NCBI GenBank assembly: GCA_018883725.1
Contig: JAHLFN010000016.1
Coordinates: forward strand, 1-64,000
Direction of reading: 5' to 3'
Length of the DNA stretch: 64,000 nucleotides
DNA from: Candidatus Fusobacterium pullicola
Lineage (GTDB): Bacteria; Fusobacteriota; Fusobacteriia; Fusobacteriales; Fusobacteriaceae
Both the position numbers and the translations under genes were made by a program. Shown in pieces: positions 1-7,757 of this stretch. The notes under the pieces are model-generated. The model was not told the origin of the DNA. It ran no database searches and saw nothing but the letters and a program-made list of their open reading frames with translations. Within the stretch, counting starts at the first letter, position 1, and every line of letters starts with the position of its first letter.

Positions 1-175
1 GCACAGCTGGGTAGTCACGTTTGGAACAGATAACCGCTGAAAGCATCTAAGCGGGAAACTGACTTCAAGATAAGTATTCTTTAAGACTCCTTCGAGCCTA
101 GGAGGTTGATAGGTTGGGGGTGTAAGGGCTGCGAGGCCTTTAGCTGACCAATACTAATAAGTCGAAGTTTTAACC
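1..175 (+). rRNA. 23S ribosomal RNA, 3' end (partial)
   Basis: The sequence matches the conserved last domain of bacterial 23S rRNA, including the segments 'gggaaactgacttcaagat' and 'agctgaccaatactaataa' near the 3' end. The 5' part lies outside the window. The end at about 175 is estimated from where similarity to the usual 23S terminus stops. Confidence 0.95.
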
Positions 176-220
176 TTGAATTTACTATATAGTTTTGAAT
201 GTCTATGCAAATAGATATAG

Positions 221-337
221 CTTGGTGAGAATAGCTATGGGGGTACACCCAGATACATTCCGAACCTGGAAGTTAAGCCCGTAAACGCTGAAAGTACTTG
301 GAGGGAAGCCTCCTGGGAGGATAGGAACTTGCCAAGC
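221..337 (+). rRNA. rrf: 5S ribosomal RNA
   Basis: A 117-nt segment between 23S and tRNA-Asn carries the 5S hallmarks: complementary ends (CTTGGTGAG with the closing GCCAAG), the conserved 'cgaacctggaagttaagccc' core and the 'cctgggagg' loop E/D region. Length and position are those of a standard 23S-5S rRNA operon. The ends are good to within a few bases. Confidence 0.95.
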
Positions 338-350
338 TCTCAATAAGAGT

Positions 351-426
351 GCTTCCTTAGCTCAGTCGGTAGAGCATGCGGCTGTTAACCGCAGTGTCAA
401 TGGTTCGAGTCCATTAGGAAGCGCCA
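351..426 (+). tRNA. tRNA-Asn (anticodon GTT)
   Basis: A 76-nt cloverleaf can be drawn by eye: acceptor stem GCTTCCT/AGGAAGC, D arm 'agctcagtcggtagagc', anticodon stem TGCGG/CCGCA around loop CTGTTAA (anticodon GTT at 384-386), T loop 'ggttcgagtcc', discriminator G and an encoded CCA end. It lies 13 nt after 5S, so it is probably cotranscribed with the rRNA operon. Confidence 0.97.
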
Positions 427-453
427 TTTTTTATTTTTTGGAAGTTATTTAAG

Positions 454-482
454 TTGACATAAATATCAAATTATGATATAAT
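454..482 (+). promoter_or_regulatory. Consensus sigma-70 promoter of rplS
   Basis: A perfect TTGACA (454-459) and a perfect TATAAT (477-482) are separated by exactly 17 nt. Transcription would start near 489, about 63 nt before the rplS start codon. Confidence 0.9.
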
Positions 483-488
483 ATCTCA

Positions 489-552
489 GTTAATTTGATA
501 TTCCGCTTTAATAGCAATAAAAATTAAATGAATATCTATAGGAGGAGAATAA
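489..552 (+). promoter_or_regulatory. Possible L19 leader (5' UTR hairpin)
   Basis: The predicted rplS 5' UTR contains GATATTC (497-503) complementary to GAATATC (530-536), which lies just upstream of the ribosome binding site GGAGGAG (541-547). Ribosomal protein leaders upstream of rplS are a known class, so L19 autoregulation is plausible. That is inferred from position and one stem only. Confidence 0.45.
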
Positions 553-903
553 ATGAAAGAAAAATTAATTCAATTAGTAGAGCAAAGCTACTTAAGAAAC
601 GACATTCCTGAATTCAAAGCTGGAGATACTATCGCAGTATACTACAAAGTTGTAGAAGGAAACAAAGAAAGAGTTCAATTATTCGAAGGAGTAGTTATCA
701 GAGTAAATGGTGGAGGAATTGCAAAAACTTTCACAATTAGAAAAGTAACTGCTGGTGTAGGAGTAGAAAGAATTATTCCTGTAAACTCTCCAATGATCGA
801 CAAAATCGAAGTATTAAAAGTTGGAAGAGTAAGAAGATCTAAGCTTTACTACTTAAGAGGACTTTCTGGTAAAAAAGCTAGAATCAAAGAAATCAGAAAA
901 TAA
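553..903 (+). CDS. rplS: 50S ribosomal protein L19
   Basis: Encodes the 116-residue large-subunit protein L19, which sits at the 30S-50S interface. The whole sequence is recognisable, including '[21 protein letters not shown]' with its conserved glycines, the '[13 protein letters not shown]' segment and the basic C-terminus '[20 protein letters not shown]'. Length is typical of the family. The ATG has a GGAGGAG site 6 nt upstream. It is monocistronic here, with its own consensus promoter and a terminator just after the stop. In many bacteria rplS follows trmD; here it directly follows an rRNA operon, so the usual rpsP-rimM-trmD neighbours are missing. Confidence 0.98.
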   Translation: MKEKLIQLVEQSYLRNDIPEFKAGDTIAVYYKVVEGNKERVQLFEGVVIRVNGGGIAKTFTIRKVTAGVGVERIIPVNSPMIDKIEVLKVGRVRRSKLYYLRGLSGKKARIKEIRK

Positions 904-911
904 TTTATTGG

Positions 912-940
912 GAGATGGGATTTTTAACCATCTCTTTTTC
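912..940 (+). terminator. Rho-independent terminator of rplS
   Basis: The inverted repeat GAGATGG (912-918) / CCATCTC (928-934) with a 9-nt loop is followed directly by TTTTTCTTTTT. It starts 9 nt after the rplS stop codon. Confidence 0.92.
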
Positions 941-947
941 TTTTTAC

Positions 948-975
948 TTGCTAAAAAAATGGAGTATTATAAAAT
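948..975 (+). promoter_or_regulatory. Probable promoter of the dipeptidase/carrier pair
   Basis: TTGCTA (948-953) and TAAAAT (970-975) are separated by 16 nt, just after the rplS terminator and about 30 nt before the next gene's start. The -35 is a partial match. Confidence 0.5.
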
Positions 976-1007
976 AAAGCTATAAATAAGATTAAAGGGA
1001 GGATAAA

Positions 1008-2351
1008 ATGAACGACAAAATTTATTATGACAAACTAGAAGGAAACTTTCCTAAATTTTTAAAAGATTTGGATAGAGTTATATCGATACCTAGCTATTTA
1101 CAAGAGGATAATAGCAAATATCCATTTGGTGAAAATATTCAAAAAGCATTAGAAGAAATGATAACTATCTGTAAAGAGTTAGGATTTAGAACTTATATTG
1201 ATCCACAAGGATATTATGGATATGCTGAGATAGGAAATGGAGATAAATTAGTTGGAGTATTGGGACATCTTGATGTAGTTCCTCCAGGAGATCTGAGTAA
1301 ATGGGAGAATGATCCATTTAAACCAGTAGTTAAAGATGGAAAATACTATGGAAGAGGGGCACAAGATGATAAAGGACCTACTTTAGCAGCTATATATGCA
1401 TTAAAAACGCTATTAGATTGTGGGTTTGAACTAAAATATAGAGTGAGATTTATATTTGGTACAGATGAGGAAAATTTATGGAGAGATATGCCAAAATATG
1501 TTGAAAAAGAGGAGATGCCGACAATAGGATTTACTCCTGATTCTAAATTTCCACTTATTTATTCGGAAAAGGGACTATTACAATGTAAACTTATAGCTAA
1601 AAATGAGAGTGGATTAGTATTTAAAGGCGGAGATGCAATGAATTCTGTTCCATCAAATATGATAGTTCCAAAGAGTGATGAGTTAGTAGAGATGTTAAAA
1701 GAACTAAACTATGAATTTAAGGAAAAAGATGGAAAGATTGAAATAGTTGGAAAAAGTGTTCATGCACAAGTTGCTGAAACTGGAATAAACGCTATAAATA
1801 GATATATGTATGCTTTAACAAAACTAGGAAAAGAGAGTAAATCAGGAAGATTTATAACTGAGAATTTAATAGGTTATGACTTTGCTGAACCTATTTTTGG
1901 AGTAGTAAAGGATGAGCACTCAGGAGAATTAAAGTTTAATGTAGGAAAGATTGAGTTTACAGAGGAAAATGAGATATTAGGAATTGATATGAGAATTCCA
2001 GTGACATATGATAAAGAGAAAATAGTAGAAGTACTTACTAAAAAAGCAAAAGAGTATGGATTTGAATATGCTCAACACGATTATTTAAAATCAATATATG
2101 TACCATTAGATTCAGAATTAATTACTACTCTTATGAGTGCTTATCAAGAGATAACAGGGGATATGGAATCTCAACCTGTTGCAAGTGGAGGAGCTACTTA
2201 TGCTAGAGCCATGAATAACTGTGTAGCTTTTGGTTGTGTATTACCAGGAAGTCCTAAGACTGAGCATCAACCAAATGAGTATATTATACTAGATGATATG
2301 AAAAAAGCTATGAAAATATATATGAAAGCTTTTGAAAAATTTAATAAATAA
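1008..2351 (+). CDS. pepV: Dipeptidase PepV-like, M20 family metallopeptidase
   Basis: A 447-residue cytoplasmic di-zinc peptidase of the PepV/Sapep type (M20 family), expected to cleave dipeptides. The metal-site motifs are present in order: 'GHLDVVPPGD' (H87, D89), 'GRGAQDDKGP' (D120/D121), 'GTDEENLWRD' (E154/E155) and 'TEHQPNE' near the C-terminus. 'FGTDEENLWRDMP' and the lid-domain insertion are typical of PepV rather than of DapE or ArgE. The start has 'gggagg' upstream. The next gene, 21 nt later, is a DcuC/YfcC-family carrier, so the two probably form a peptide or amino-acid uptake and breakdown unit. Exact substrate is not readable from sequence. Confidence 0.9.
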   Translation: MNDKIYYDKLEGNFPKFLKDLDRVISIPSYLQEDNSKYPFGENIQKALEEMITICKELGFRTYIDPQGYYGYAEIGNGDKLVGVLGHLDVVPPGDLSKWENDPFKPVVKDGKYYGRGAQDDKGPTLAAIYALKTLLDCGFELKYRVRFIFGTDEENLWRDMPKYVEKEEMPTIGFTPDSKFPLIYSEKGLLQCKLIAKNESGLVFKGGDAMNSVPSNMIVPKSDELVEMLKELNYEFKEKDGKIEIVGKSVHAQVAETGINAINRYMYALTKLGKESKSGRFITENLIGYDFAEPIFGVVKDEHSGELKFNVGKIEFTEENEILGIDMRIPVTYDKEKIVEVLTKKAKEYGFEYAQHDYLKSIYVPLDSELITTLMSAYQEITGDMESQPVASGGATYARAMNNCVAFGCVLPGSPKTEHQPNEYIILDDMKKAMKIYMKAFEKFNK

Positions 2352-2372
2352 TATATAAATGGAGAAATAATT

Positions 2373-3923
2373 ATGAATAAAAAGAAAATGTTAAGTGCAT
2401 ACACTATAGTTTTTATATTTCTATTAGTTACTGCTGCGTTGACGTGGATAGTACCTCAATCTGTAGTTATAACAAATGATAGTGGTACACAAGAAGTAAT
2501 ATATAATGCAGTTTTTGGAGCTAATGGAGAAGTTATCAGAGGTGCTGGAGCACAGCCAGCAGGACTTTGGGATGTTATAATGGCTCCAATAACAGGATTT
2601 CAAAATGCTGGACCAGTAAGTATTGCAATATTGATGGCAGGAGCGTTTTTAGGATTAATAAATTCGGTAGGAGCATTAGATGCAGGAATAGGAGGATTAT
2701 TAAAAAGATATACTGGAACTTCTCTTATTGTAATTTTAATGTTTGTATTTGCTGTATTTGGAAGTGTTTTTGGATTTTGGGAGGAGATACCAGCTTTCTC
2801 AATAGTTATTGTTCCATTATTTGTACTAGCTGGGTATGATGTTATGACAGGATTAGCTGTTCTATTTATAGGAGCTACTGTTGGAAATATGGCCAGTGTA
2901 GTAAATCCATTCTCAGTAGGAGCAGCTATTGGAGCTATTGGTAATCCAGAGCTTTCATTAGGAAGTGGAATGATTTTAAGAATGGTAATCTTTATAGCTA
3001 TGTATCTAGTTGGAGTGATTTATGTTATAAAGTATGCTAATAGTGTAAAAAATGATAAGGCAAAATCAGTAGTGGCAGATATAGAAGTAAATACAAGAGT
3101 TAATGAAGAGGGACATGAATTACCAGAACTTACAAAGAAAAGATTTTGGTCAATTATGGTATTGGTAGGAATAATTGTTCTATTAATTTTAGGATATATG
3201 CCTTGGTATGTAGTAGAGTTAGATGGAGGAAAAACACTTCAAGATGTTATAAATGCTCCAATAAACTTTATTGCTTCAATACCTGTATTAGGAAATTTAA
3301 GTGGACTTAAACATTTTACTCCATTTGGAGATTGGTATTTTGGAGAATTTGCTTTTGTTTTCTTACTAGGGTCTATTTTAATAGGAGTTATTAATAAAAT
3401 GCCAGAGGAGGAATTTGTAAAGGAGTTTGCAAATGGTGCTAAAGATTTATTAGGTGTAATTTTAGTTCTTTCAGTAGCAAATGGAATATCTGTACTTATG
3501 GGAAGTAAGACTTCTGGAATGTCTGTAACATTTGTTTATTGGATTCAGACAGCACTTCAAGGAATACCAGCATGGGCTTTCTCTATAGCAACAGTAGCAG
3601 CTTATGTAGGTATAGGTTTCTTCTTACAATCAACAAGTGGAGTTGCAGGGATTACAATGCCAATACTTGGTGCTGTAACTATGGCACTATTCCAAGGTAG
3701 TGATATAGGAGCTACTGGTGGACAAGTAATGTTAATTTCAGCTTTTACAGTAGGAATAAACTTTATGTGTGGAATATATCCGGGAGCTAGTACAATGGGA
3801 ACTTTAGAGTTATTCCATGTACCATATGATAGATATTTAAAGTTCACATTAAAGGTTTTTCTACCAATGTTAGTAATAGGATGTTTAATAATATCAGCCT
3901 CACAATTTGTAGGGTTAATTTAA
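2373..3923 (+). CDS. YfcC/DcuC-family membrane carrier
   Basis: A 516-residue, about 12-segment integral membrane protein of the YfcC family, which belongs to the DcuC-like C4-dicarboxylate/amino-acid carriers. The family signatures visible are the N-terminal 'LTWIVP' after the first helix, the Gly-rich 'GAFLGLINSVGALDAGIGGLL', 'FWEEIPAF', 'ATVGNMASVVNPFSVGAA' and the C-terminal 'STSGVAGITMPILG' and 'CGIYPGASTMG'. Two hairpin-like Ser/Pro/Gly motifs at about residues 170-200 and 410-425 likely form the substrate site. The family has been linked to uptake of amino acids, peptides or dicarboxylates. Pairing with a dipeptidase 21 nt upstream favours a peptide or amino-acid substrate, which is inference. 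Confidence 0.85.
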   Translation: MNKKKMLSAYTIVFIFLLVTAALTWIVPQSVVITNDSGTQEVIYNAVFGANGEVIRGAGAQPAGLWDVIMAPITGFQNAGPVSIAILMAGAFLGLINSVGALDAGIGGLLKRYTGTSLIVILMFVFAVFGSVFGFWEEIPAFSIVIVPLFVLAGYDVMTGLAVLFIGATVGNMASVVNPFSVGAAIGAIGNPELSLGSGMILRMVIFIAMYLVGVIYVIKYANSVKNDKAKSVVADIEVNTRVNEEGHELPELTKKRFWSIMVLVGIIVLLILGYMPWYVVELDGGKTLQDVINAPINFIASIPVLGNLSGLKHFTPFGDWYFGEFAFVFLLGSILIGVINKMPEEEFVKEFANGAKDLLGVILVLSVANGISVLMGSKTSGMSVTFVYWIQTALQGIPAWAFSIATVAAYVGIGFFLQSTSGVAGITMPILGAVTMALFQGSDIGATGGQVMLISAFTVGINFMCGIYPGASTMGTLELFHVPYDRYLKFTLKVFLPMLVIGCLIISASQFVGLI

Positions 3924-3942
3924 TAAACTAATAAAAGTATTT

Positions 3943-3992
3943 AATAGTAACTATTTAGAATCTTTGCGGTGACTGGATAGTTACTATTTTTT
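3943..3992. terminator. Bidirectional terminator between convergent genes
   Basis: A 12-bp stem AATAGTAACTAT (3943-3954) / ATAGTTACTATT (3977-3988) is followed by a T-run on the plus strand; A-rich sequence before it gives U-rich RNA on the minus strand. The last codons of the minus-strand small gene lie inside the 3' arm. Confidence 0.85.
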
Positions 3993-4172
3993 ATTGAAAA
4001 ATTTCTCCTTTATTTTATCAAAAAAATTTTTTTGTTTAGGATATACTTTTTCTATTTCATTTTTTAAATATCTTTTTCTTCTCCCATTTGGACAGCTTTT
4101 ACATAATTTAGCTTTACAAATACTACAACCGTTTAAAATTTTCTCAAGTTCATCTTTATATTTTTTTATCAT
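3984..4172 (-). CDS. Small Cys-rich protein, unknown function
   Basis: I do not recognise this 62-residue basic protein. It has a compact cysteine cluster, 'GCSICKAKLCKSCPNGRRKR' (CxxC..CxxC), which could bind Zn or an Fe-S cluster, then a Lys-rich C-terminus. The start chosen is the second of two ATGs (4172), because AGAGG lies 8 nt upstream of it but only 2 nt from the ATG at 4178. A strong promoter on the same strand (4211-4239) and a terminator overlapping its stop support a real, separately transcribed gene. The longer plus-strand reading frame over the same bases has no comparable signals. No neighbour points to a role. Confidence 0.65.
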   Translation of the reverse strand: MIKKYKDELEKILNGCSICKAKLCKSCPNGRRKRYLKNEIEKVYPKQKNFFDKIKEKFFNKK

Positions 4173-4210
4173 AATCATTACCTCTTTAACCTCTTTATTT
4201 AATATGATAA

Positions 4211-4239
4211 ATTTTAATTCTATAATAAAGAAATGTCAA
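4211..4239 (-). promoter_or_regulatory. Promoter of the small Cys-rich gene
   Basis: On the minus strand TTGACA (4239-4234) and TAAAAT (4216-4211) are separated by exactly 17 nt, pointing into the small gene that starts about 40 nt downstream. Confidence 0.8.
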
Positions 4240-4300
4240 CTAAATAAATTTTAAAACATTTTGTAGTGAAATTAAGTCTAAAAAATAAGTTTTCTATGAA

Positions 4301-4320
4301 AGGAGGAAATTTTAATGTAA
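4301..4320 (+). other. Start-stop element: strong SD followed by ATG-TAA
   Basis: AGGAGG (4301-4306), a perfect ribosome binding site, is followed at normal spacing (8 nt) by ATG (4315-4317) and immediately TAA. It lies 56 nt upstream of lepB. It may be a gene remnant or a minimal upstream reading frame that loads ribosomes on the lepB leader. Confidence 0.4.
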
Positions 4321-4375
4321 AAATTTTCAAAAGTGTGATAGAATATATATTATTTAAGGAATTATGGAGTGAAAT

Positions 4376-5314
4376 ATGGAAAAAAGTAAATTGATATTAA
4401 ATGGAATTTTTTATACTATTGTTACAATTATATTTATAATTTTATTTATTAAAGAGAAAAAAATAGGGGCATGGATAAAAGAACATAGAGATAAATTTTC
4501 AGATAGACTGGTTTCAAAGTTAGGATGGGAAGGAAAAAGTTCAGGGGTAGCTTTAAAGAAGACAATAGCTTTTGTAGAGAGTATAGGAACAGCTTTAATT
4601 TTAGTTTTAATTATACAAAAAATATATTTAGGAAACTTTTTAGTTCCAACTGGTTCAATGGAACCTACAATAATGCCAAAGGATAGACTTTTTGGGAATA
4701 TGGTTGTCTATAAATTTAGAAAACCAGAAAGAAATGAGATAATAGTATTTAAGGAACCAATTCAAAATAAGGTATTATATACTAAGAGGGTAATGGGATT
4801 ACCTGGAGAAAAGGTTGCTCTAAAGGATAATCATCTGTATATTAATGATCAAAAATTAGATATAAGAGAGTACTCAAGTTTAGGACAACTAGGAGAAGAT
4901 GGTTACTGGATAGTACCTAAAAAAGGTGATGTTATCGAAGTTATCCCAGGGGCTAACTATGGTGAATATGTGTGGAGTAAAGCTGGGCAACCAATAGATG
5001 TGGCTGAGGTTCAAAAACAATTGGTAGCTAATCCAGGAGCAGTGGCTCAAATACTGCCAGATTTAGAGTTTAGAGTAAATGGAGTAAAAACTGGAATGGT
5101 TTTAGATATAATACATGATTCTAATGCTGTGAAAAAAATATTTGCTGGTGAAAAAGTTACAGTAGTAGCAGATGAAGATTATTACTTAGCATTAGGAGAT
5201 AATACTAATGGTAGTTATGACTCAAGAATGTGGGGATTTGTAAAAGAGAGTAGAATAAAGGGAAAAGCTTTTGTAAGATTTTGGCCTTTAAATAGAATAT
5301 CACTTTTAAAATAA
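4376..5314 (+). CDS. lepB: Signal peptidase I
   Basis: Membrane-bound serine protease (S26) that removes signal peptides from exported proteins at the outer face of the inner membrane. Two hydrophobic segments (about 9-25 and 64-82) precede the catalytic domain. The Ser/Lys dyad is visible: S94 in 'VPTGSMEPTI' and K137 in 'LYTKRVMGLPGE'. The C-terminal boxes 'ALGDNTNGSYDSRMWGFV' and 'GKAFVRFWPL' are intact. At 312 residues it is longer than Gram-positive SipS types, because of a cytoplasmic loop between the helices and an insertion at about 165-250, as in many Gram-negative LepB proteins. It starts a run of same-strand genes and precedes rimI by 11 nt. Confidence 0.95.
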   Translation: MEKSKLILNGIFYTIVTIIFIILFIKEKKIGAWIKEHRDKFSDRLVSKLGWEGKSSGVALKKTIAFVESIGTALILVLIIQKIYLGNFLVPTGSMEPTIMPKDRLFGNMVVYKFRKPERNEIIVFKEPIQNKVLYTKRVMGLPGEKVALKDNHLYINDQKLDIREYSSLGQLGEDGYWIVPKKGDVIEVIPGANYGEYVWSKAGQPIDVAEVQKQLVANPGAVAQILPDLEFRVNGVKTGMVLDIIHDSNAVKKIFAGEKVTVVADEDYYLALGDNTNGSYDSRMWGFVKESRIKGKAFVRFWPLNRISLLK

Positions 5315-5325
5315 TTGGAGTAGAT

Positions 5326-5742
5326 ATGAAAATAGTTAATAATATAGAAGCAAAAATTTTAGAAGAATTGGAAAAAAGATGCTTCCCAAATAGTGCCTAT
5401 ACATTTAAACAAATAGAAGATATGGTAGCAGATAAAGAGAAATATCAAGTATTGGGAGTGGTTGATAATGAGATATTAATAGGATACTTGATAATATTTG
5501 ATAATAGTGAATCATTAGAGATTATGAAGATAGGTACACTACCTGAATATAGAAAACAAGGAGTAGCAAAACTTCTTATTGAAGAGTTACTAAAATTAAA
5601 AAAAGATATATTTTTAGAAGTAAGAGAGAGCAATAGTGCCAGAGAGTTCTATAAAAATTGTGGTTTTCAGGAGATAGGAAAGAGAAAAAACTATTATCCA
5701 GATACTGGTGAAGCAGCTATTATAATGATGAGAAATATTTAG
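5326..5742 (+). CDS. rimI: RimI-like GNAT N-acetyltransferase
   Basis: A 138-residue GNAT enzyme resembling RimI, which acetylates the N-terminal alanine of ribosomal protein S18 with acetyl-CoA. The acetyl-CoA binding segment is 'GTLPEYRKQGVAKLLIEELL' (about 73-92, R/QxxGxA type). The RimI-type end 'EVRESNSAREFYKNCGF' plus 'GKRKNYYPDTGEAAIIM' is well preserved. It lies 11 nt downstream of lepB and is likely cotranscribed. Substrate assignment rests on family resemblance only, since GNAT proteins are hard to tell apart by eye. Confidence 0.8.
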   Translation: MKIVNNIEAKILEELEKRCFPNSAYTFKQIEDMVADKEKYQVLGVVDNEILIGYLIIFDNSESLEIMKIGTLPEYRKQGVAKLLIEELLKLKKDIFLEVRESNSAREFYKNCGFQEIGKRKNYYPDTGEAAIIMMRNI

Positions 5743-5808
5743 AAATATACATATTTAAATCACAAAAAGACTATAAAATAACTAACATAATAAAAAGGAT
5801 GGTAAAAG

Positions 5809-7242
5809 ATGGAAACAAATATTTATTCAAACCCTCTAGCAGAAAGATATAGTTCAAAGGAGATGTTGGAAAATTTTTCTCCAGATAAAAAGTTTTCTAC
5901 ATGGAGAAAGCTTTGGGTAGCTTTAGCTGAAGCAGAAAAGGAACTTGGATTGAATATTACTGATGAGCAGATAGAGGAAATGAAAGCTAATATTTATAAC
6001 ATTGATTATGAATTAGCAGCAAAAAAAGAAGCAGAGTTTAGACATGATGTAATGGCACATGTACATACATTTGGAACACAAGCACCAAAAGCTATGCCAA
6101 TTATCCACTTAGGGGCAACAAGTGCTTATGTAGGAGATAATACTGATCTTATTCAAATAAAAGATGGTCTAGATATTATAAAGACTAAATTAGTTAATGT
6201 AATTGCAGAGATGTCAAAGTTTGCAATGGAAAATAAAGATTTACCAACTTTAGGATTTACACACTTCCAAGCAGCTCAGCTTACAACTGTTGGAAAGAGA
6301 GCTACTTTATGGTTACAAAGCTTATTATTAGATTTAGAGGAGTTAGAGTTTAGAGAAAAAACTTTAAGATTTAGAGGAGTTAAGGGAACAACAGGAACAC
6401 AAGCAAGTTTCCAAGAGTTATTTAATGGAGATTTTGAAAAAGTAAAAGAGTTAGATAGAAGAATAACTGAGAAAATGGGATTTGATAAGAGATTCTTAGT
6501 AACAGGTCAAACTTATGATAGAAAGGTTGACTCTGAAGTTATGAATTTACTTGCTAATATAGCTCAATCAGCTCATAAGTTTACAAATGATTTAAGACTT
6601 CTTCAACATTTAAAAGAGATAGAGGAACCATTTGAAAAAAGTCAAATAGGGTCATCAGCTATGGCATACAAAAGAAATCCAATGAGAAGTGAAAGAATAT
6701 CATCATTAGCAAAATTTGTAATAGCTTTACAACAAAGTACAGCTATGACTGCATCAACTCAATGGTTTGAAAGAACATTAGATGATTCTGCTAATAAGAG
6801 ATTATCTTTACCTCAAGCTTTCTTAGCAGTAGATGCTATATTAATAATTTGGAAAAATGTATTAGATGGATTAGTAGTTTATCCTAAGATGATAGAAAAA
6901 AGAATTATGGCAGAACTACCATTTATGTCAACTGAGTATATCATAATGGAGTGTGTAAAAAATGGTGGAGATAGACAGGAACTACATGAAAGAATAAGAG
7001 TTCACTCTATGGAAGCTGGAAGAAATGTAAAAGTTGAAGGAAAAGATAATGATTTAATTGAAAGAATAATAAATGATAAGTATTTTAATTTAGATAAAGA
7101 AAGATTATTAGAGATATTAGATCCTAAAAACTTTATCGGATTTGCTCCAGAGCAAACAGAGGAGTTTATAAATATAGAGGTTAAACCAATATTAGAAAAA
7201 TATAGTAATAGATTAGGAATGAAAGCAACTTTAAAGGTTTAA
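5809..7242 (+). CDS. purB: Adenylosuccinate lyase
   Basis: Fumarase/aspartase-superfamily enzyme that splits SAICAR and adenylosuccinate, releasing fumarate, in purine synthesis. The signature loop '[15 protein letters not shown]' carries the catalytic serine (S282/S283). Upstream blocks '[12 protein letters not shown]' and '[13 protein letters not shown]' with the conserved histidines, and 'GFTHFQAAQ', are also present. At 477 residues it matches the longer, eukaryote-like/Clostridial PurB group. The start follows 'aaggatgg'. Its stop codon TAA shares its last A with the ATG of the next gene. No PurR-like or guanine riboswitch element is seen upstream. Confidence 0.96.
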   Translation: METNIYSNPLAERYSSKEMLENFSPDKKFSTWRKLWVALAEAEKELGLNITDEQIEEMKANIYNIDYELAAKKEAEFRHDVMAHVHTFGTQAPKAMPIIHLGATSAYVGDNTDLIQIKDGLDIIKTKLVNVIAEMSKFAMENKDLPTLGFTHFQAAQLTTVGKRATLWLQSLLLDLEELEFREKTLRFRGVKGTTGTQASFQELFNGDFEKVKELDRRITEKMGFDKRFLVTGQTYDRKVDSEVMNLLANIAQSAHKFTNDLRLLQHLKEIEEPFEKSQIGSSAMAYKRNPMRSERISSLAKFVIALQQSTAMTASTQWFERTLDDSANKRLSLPQAFLAVDAILIIWKNVLDGLVVYPKMIEKRIMAELPFMSTEYIIMECVKNGGDRQELHERIRVHSMEAGRNVKVEGKDNDLIERIINDKYFNLDKERLLEILDPKNFIGFAPEQTEEFINIEVKPILEKYSNRLGMKATLKV

Positions 7243-7757
7243 TGAAGAGTAAGCAAAGAGAAGTATATTTAACAGCCTTTGTATTAGTAGCATTATATCT
7301 TTCTCTTGCAGAAAACTTTATTCCAAAGCCATTTCCTTGGATGAAGATAGGGCTATCAAATATAGCAGTTTTGATAGCCCTTGAAAAATTTGATTCTAAA
7401 TTTACCCTTGAATTGGTAATACTTAGAATTTTTATTCAAGGACTTATGTTAGGAACACTATTTACTCCGGGATTTATAATAAGTTTTACTGCAGGAGTTT
7501 TAACAACTATATTTATGATTGGGCTATACAGATTTAGAAAATATCTTTCGTTGATAGCAATTAGTTCATTATCAGCTTTTCTACACAATCTATTTCAACT
7601 CATAGTAGTATATTTTCTTATGTTTAGAAATGTTTCTTTATATTCAAAATCTATTATGGGGTTTGTGTGGATTTTTTTAATTATTGGAGTAGGGGCAGGT
7701 ATTATTACTGGATTTATAGGAGAAAAGTTAAATTTAAGAAGGAGCAGAATAGAATGA
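7242..7757 (+). CDS. Gx transporter family membrane protein
   Basis: A 171-residue protein with about five hydrophobic segments, of the family often named Gx transporter or heptaprenyl diphosphate synthase component I. Family features seen are the N-terminal 'ENFIPKPFPWMKIGLSNIAVLIAL' stretch (Pro/Gly-rich, about 26-45), 'RIFIQGLMLGTLFTPGF' and 'LSAFLHNLFQLIVVYFL'. The fold is thought to resemble S components of ECF vitamin transporters, so a transport role is more likely than prenyl synthesis. It overlaps purB by one base and glmM by four (ATGA), a sign of translational coupling. Confidence 0.75.
   Translation: MKSKQREVYLTAFVLVALYLSLAENFIPKPFPWMKIGLSNIAVLIALEKFDSKFTLELVILRIFIQGLMLGTLFTPGFIISFTAGVLTTIFMIGLYRFRKYLSLIAISSLSAFLHNLFQLIVVYFLMFRNVSLYSKSIMGFVWIFLIIGVGAGIITGFIGEKLNLRRSRIE

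Noticed and set aside
3994-4254. Plus-strand reading frame of 86 codons opposite the small Cys-rich gene
   Set aside because: It has no ribosome binding site or promoter, is Phe/Leu-rich as expected of the complement of Lys/Glu-rich DNA, and conflicts with the well-marked minus-strand gene.
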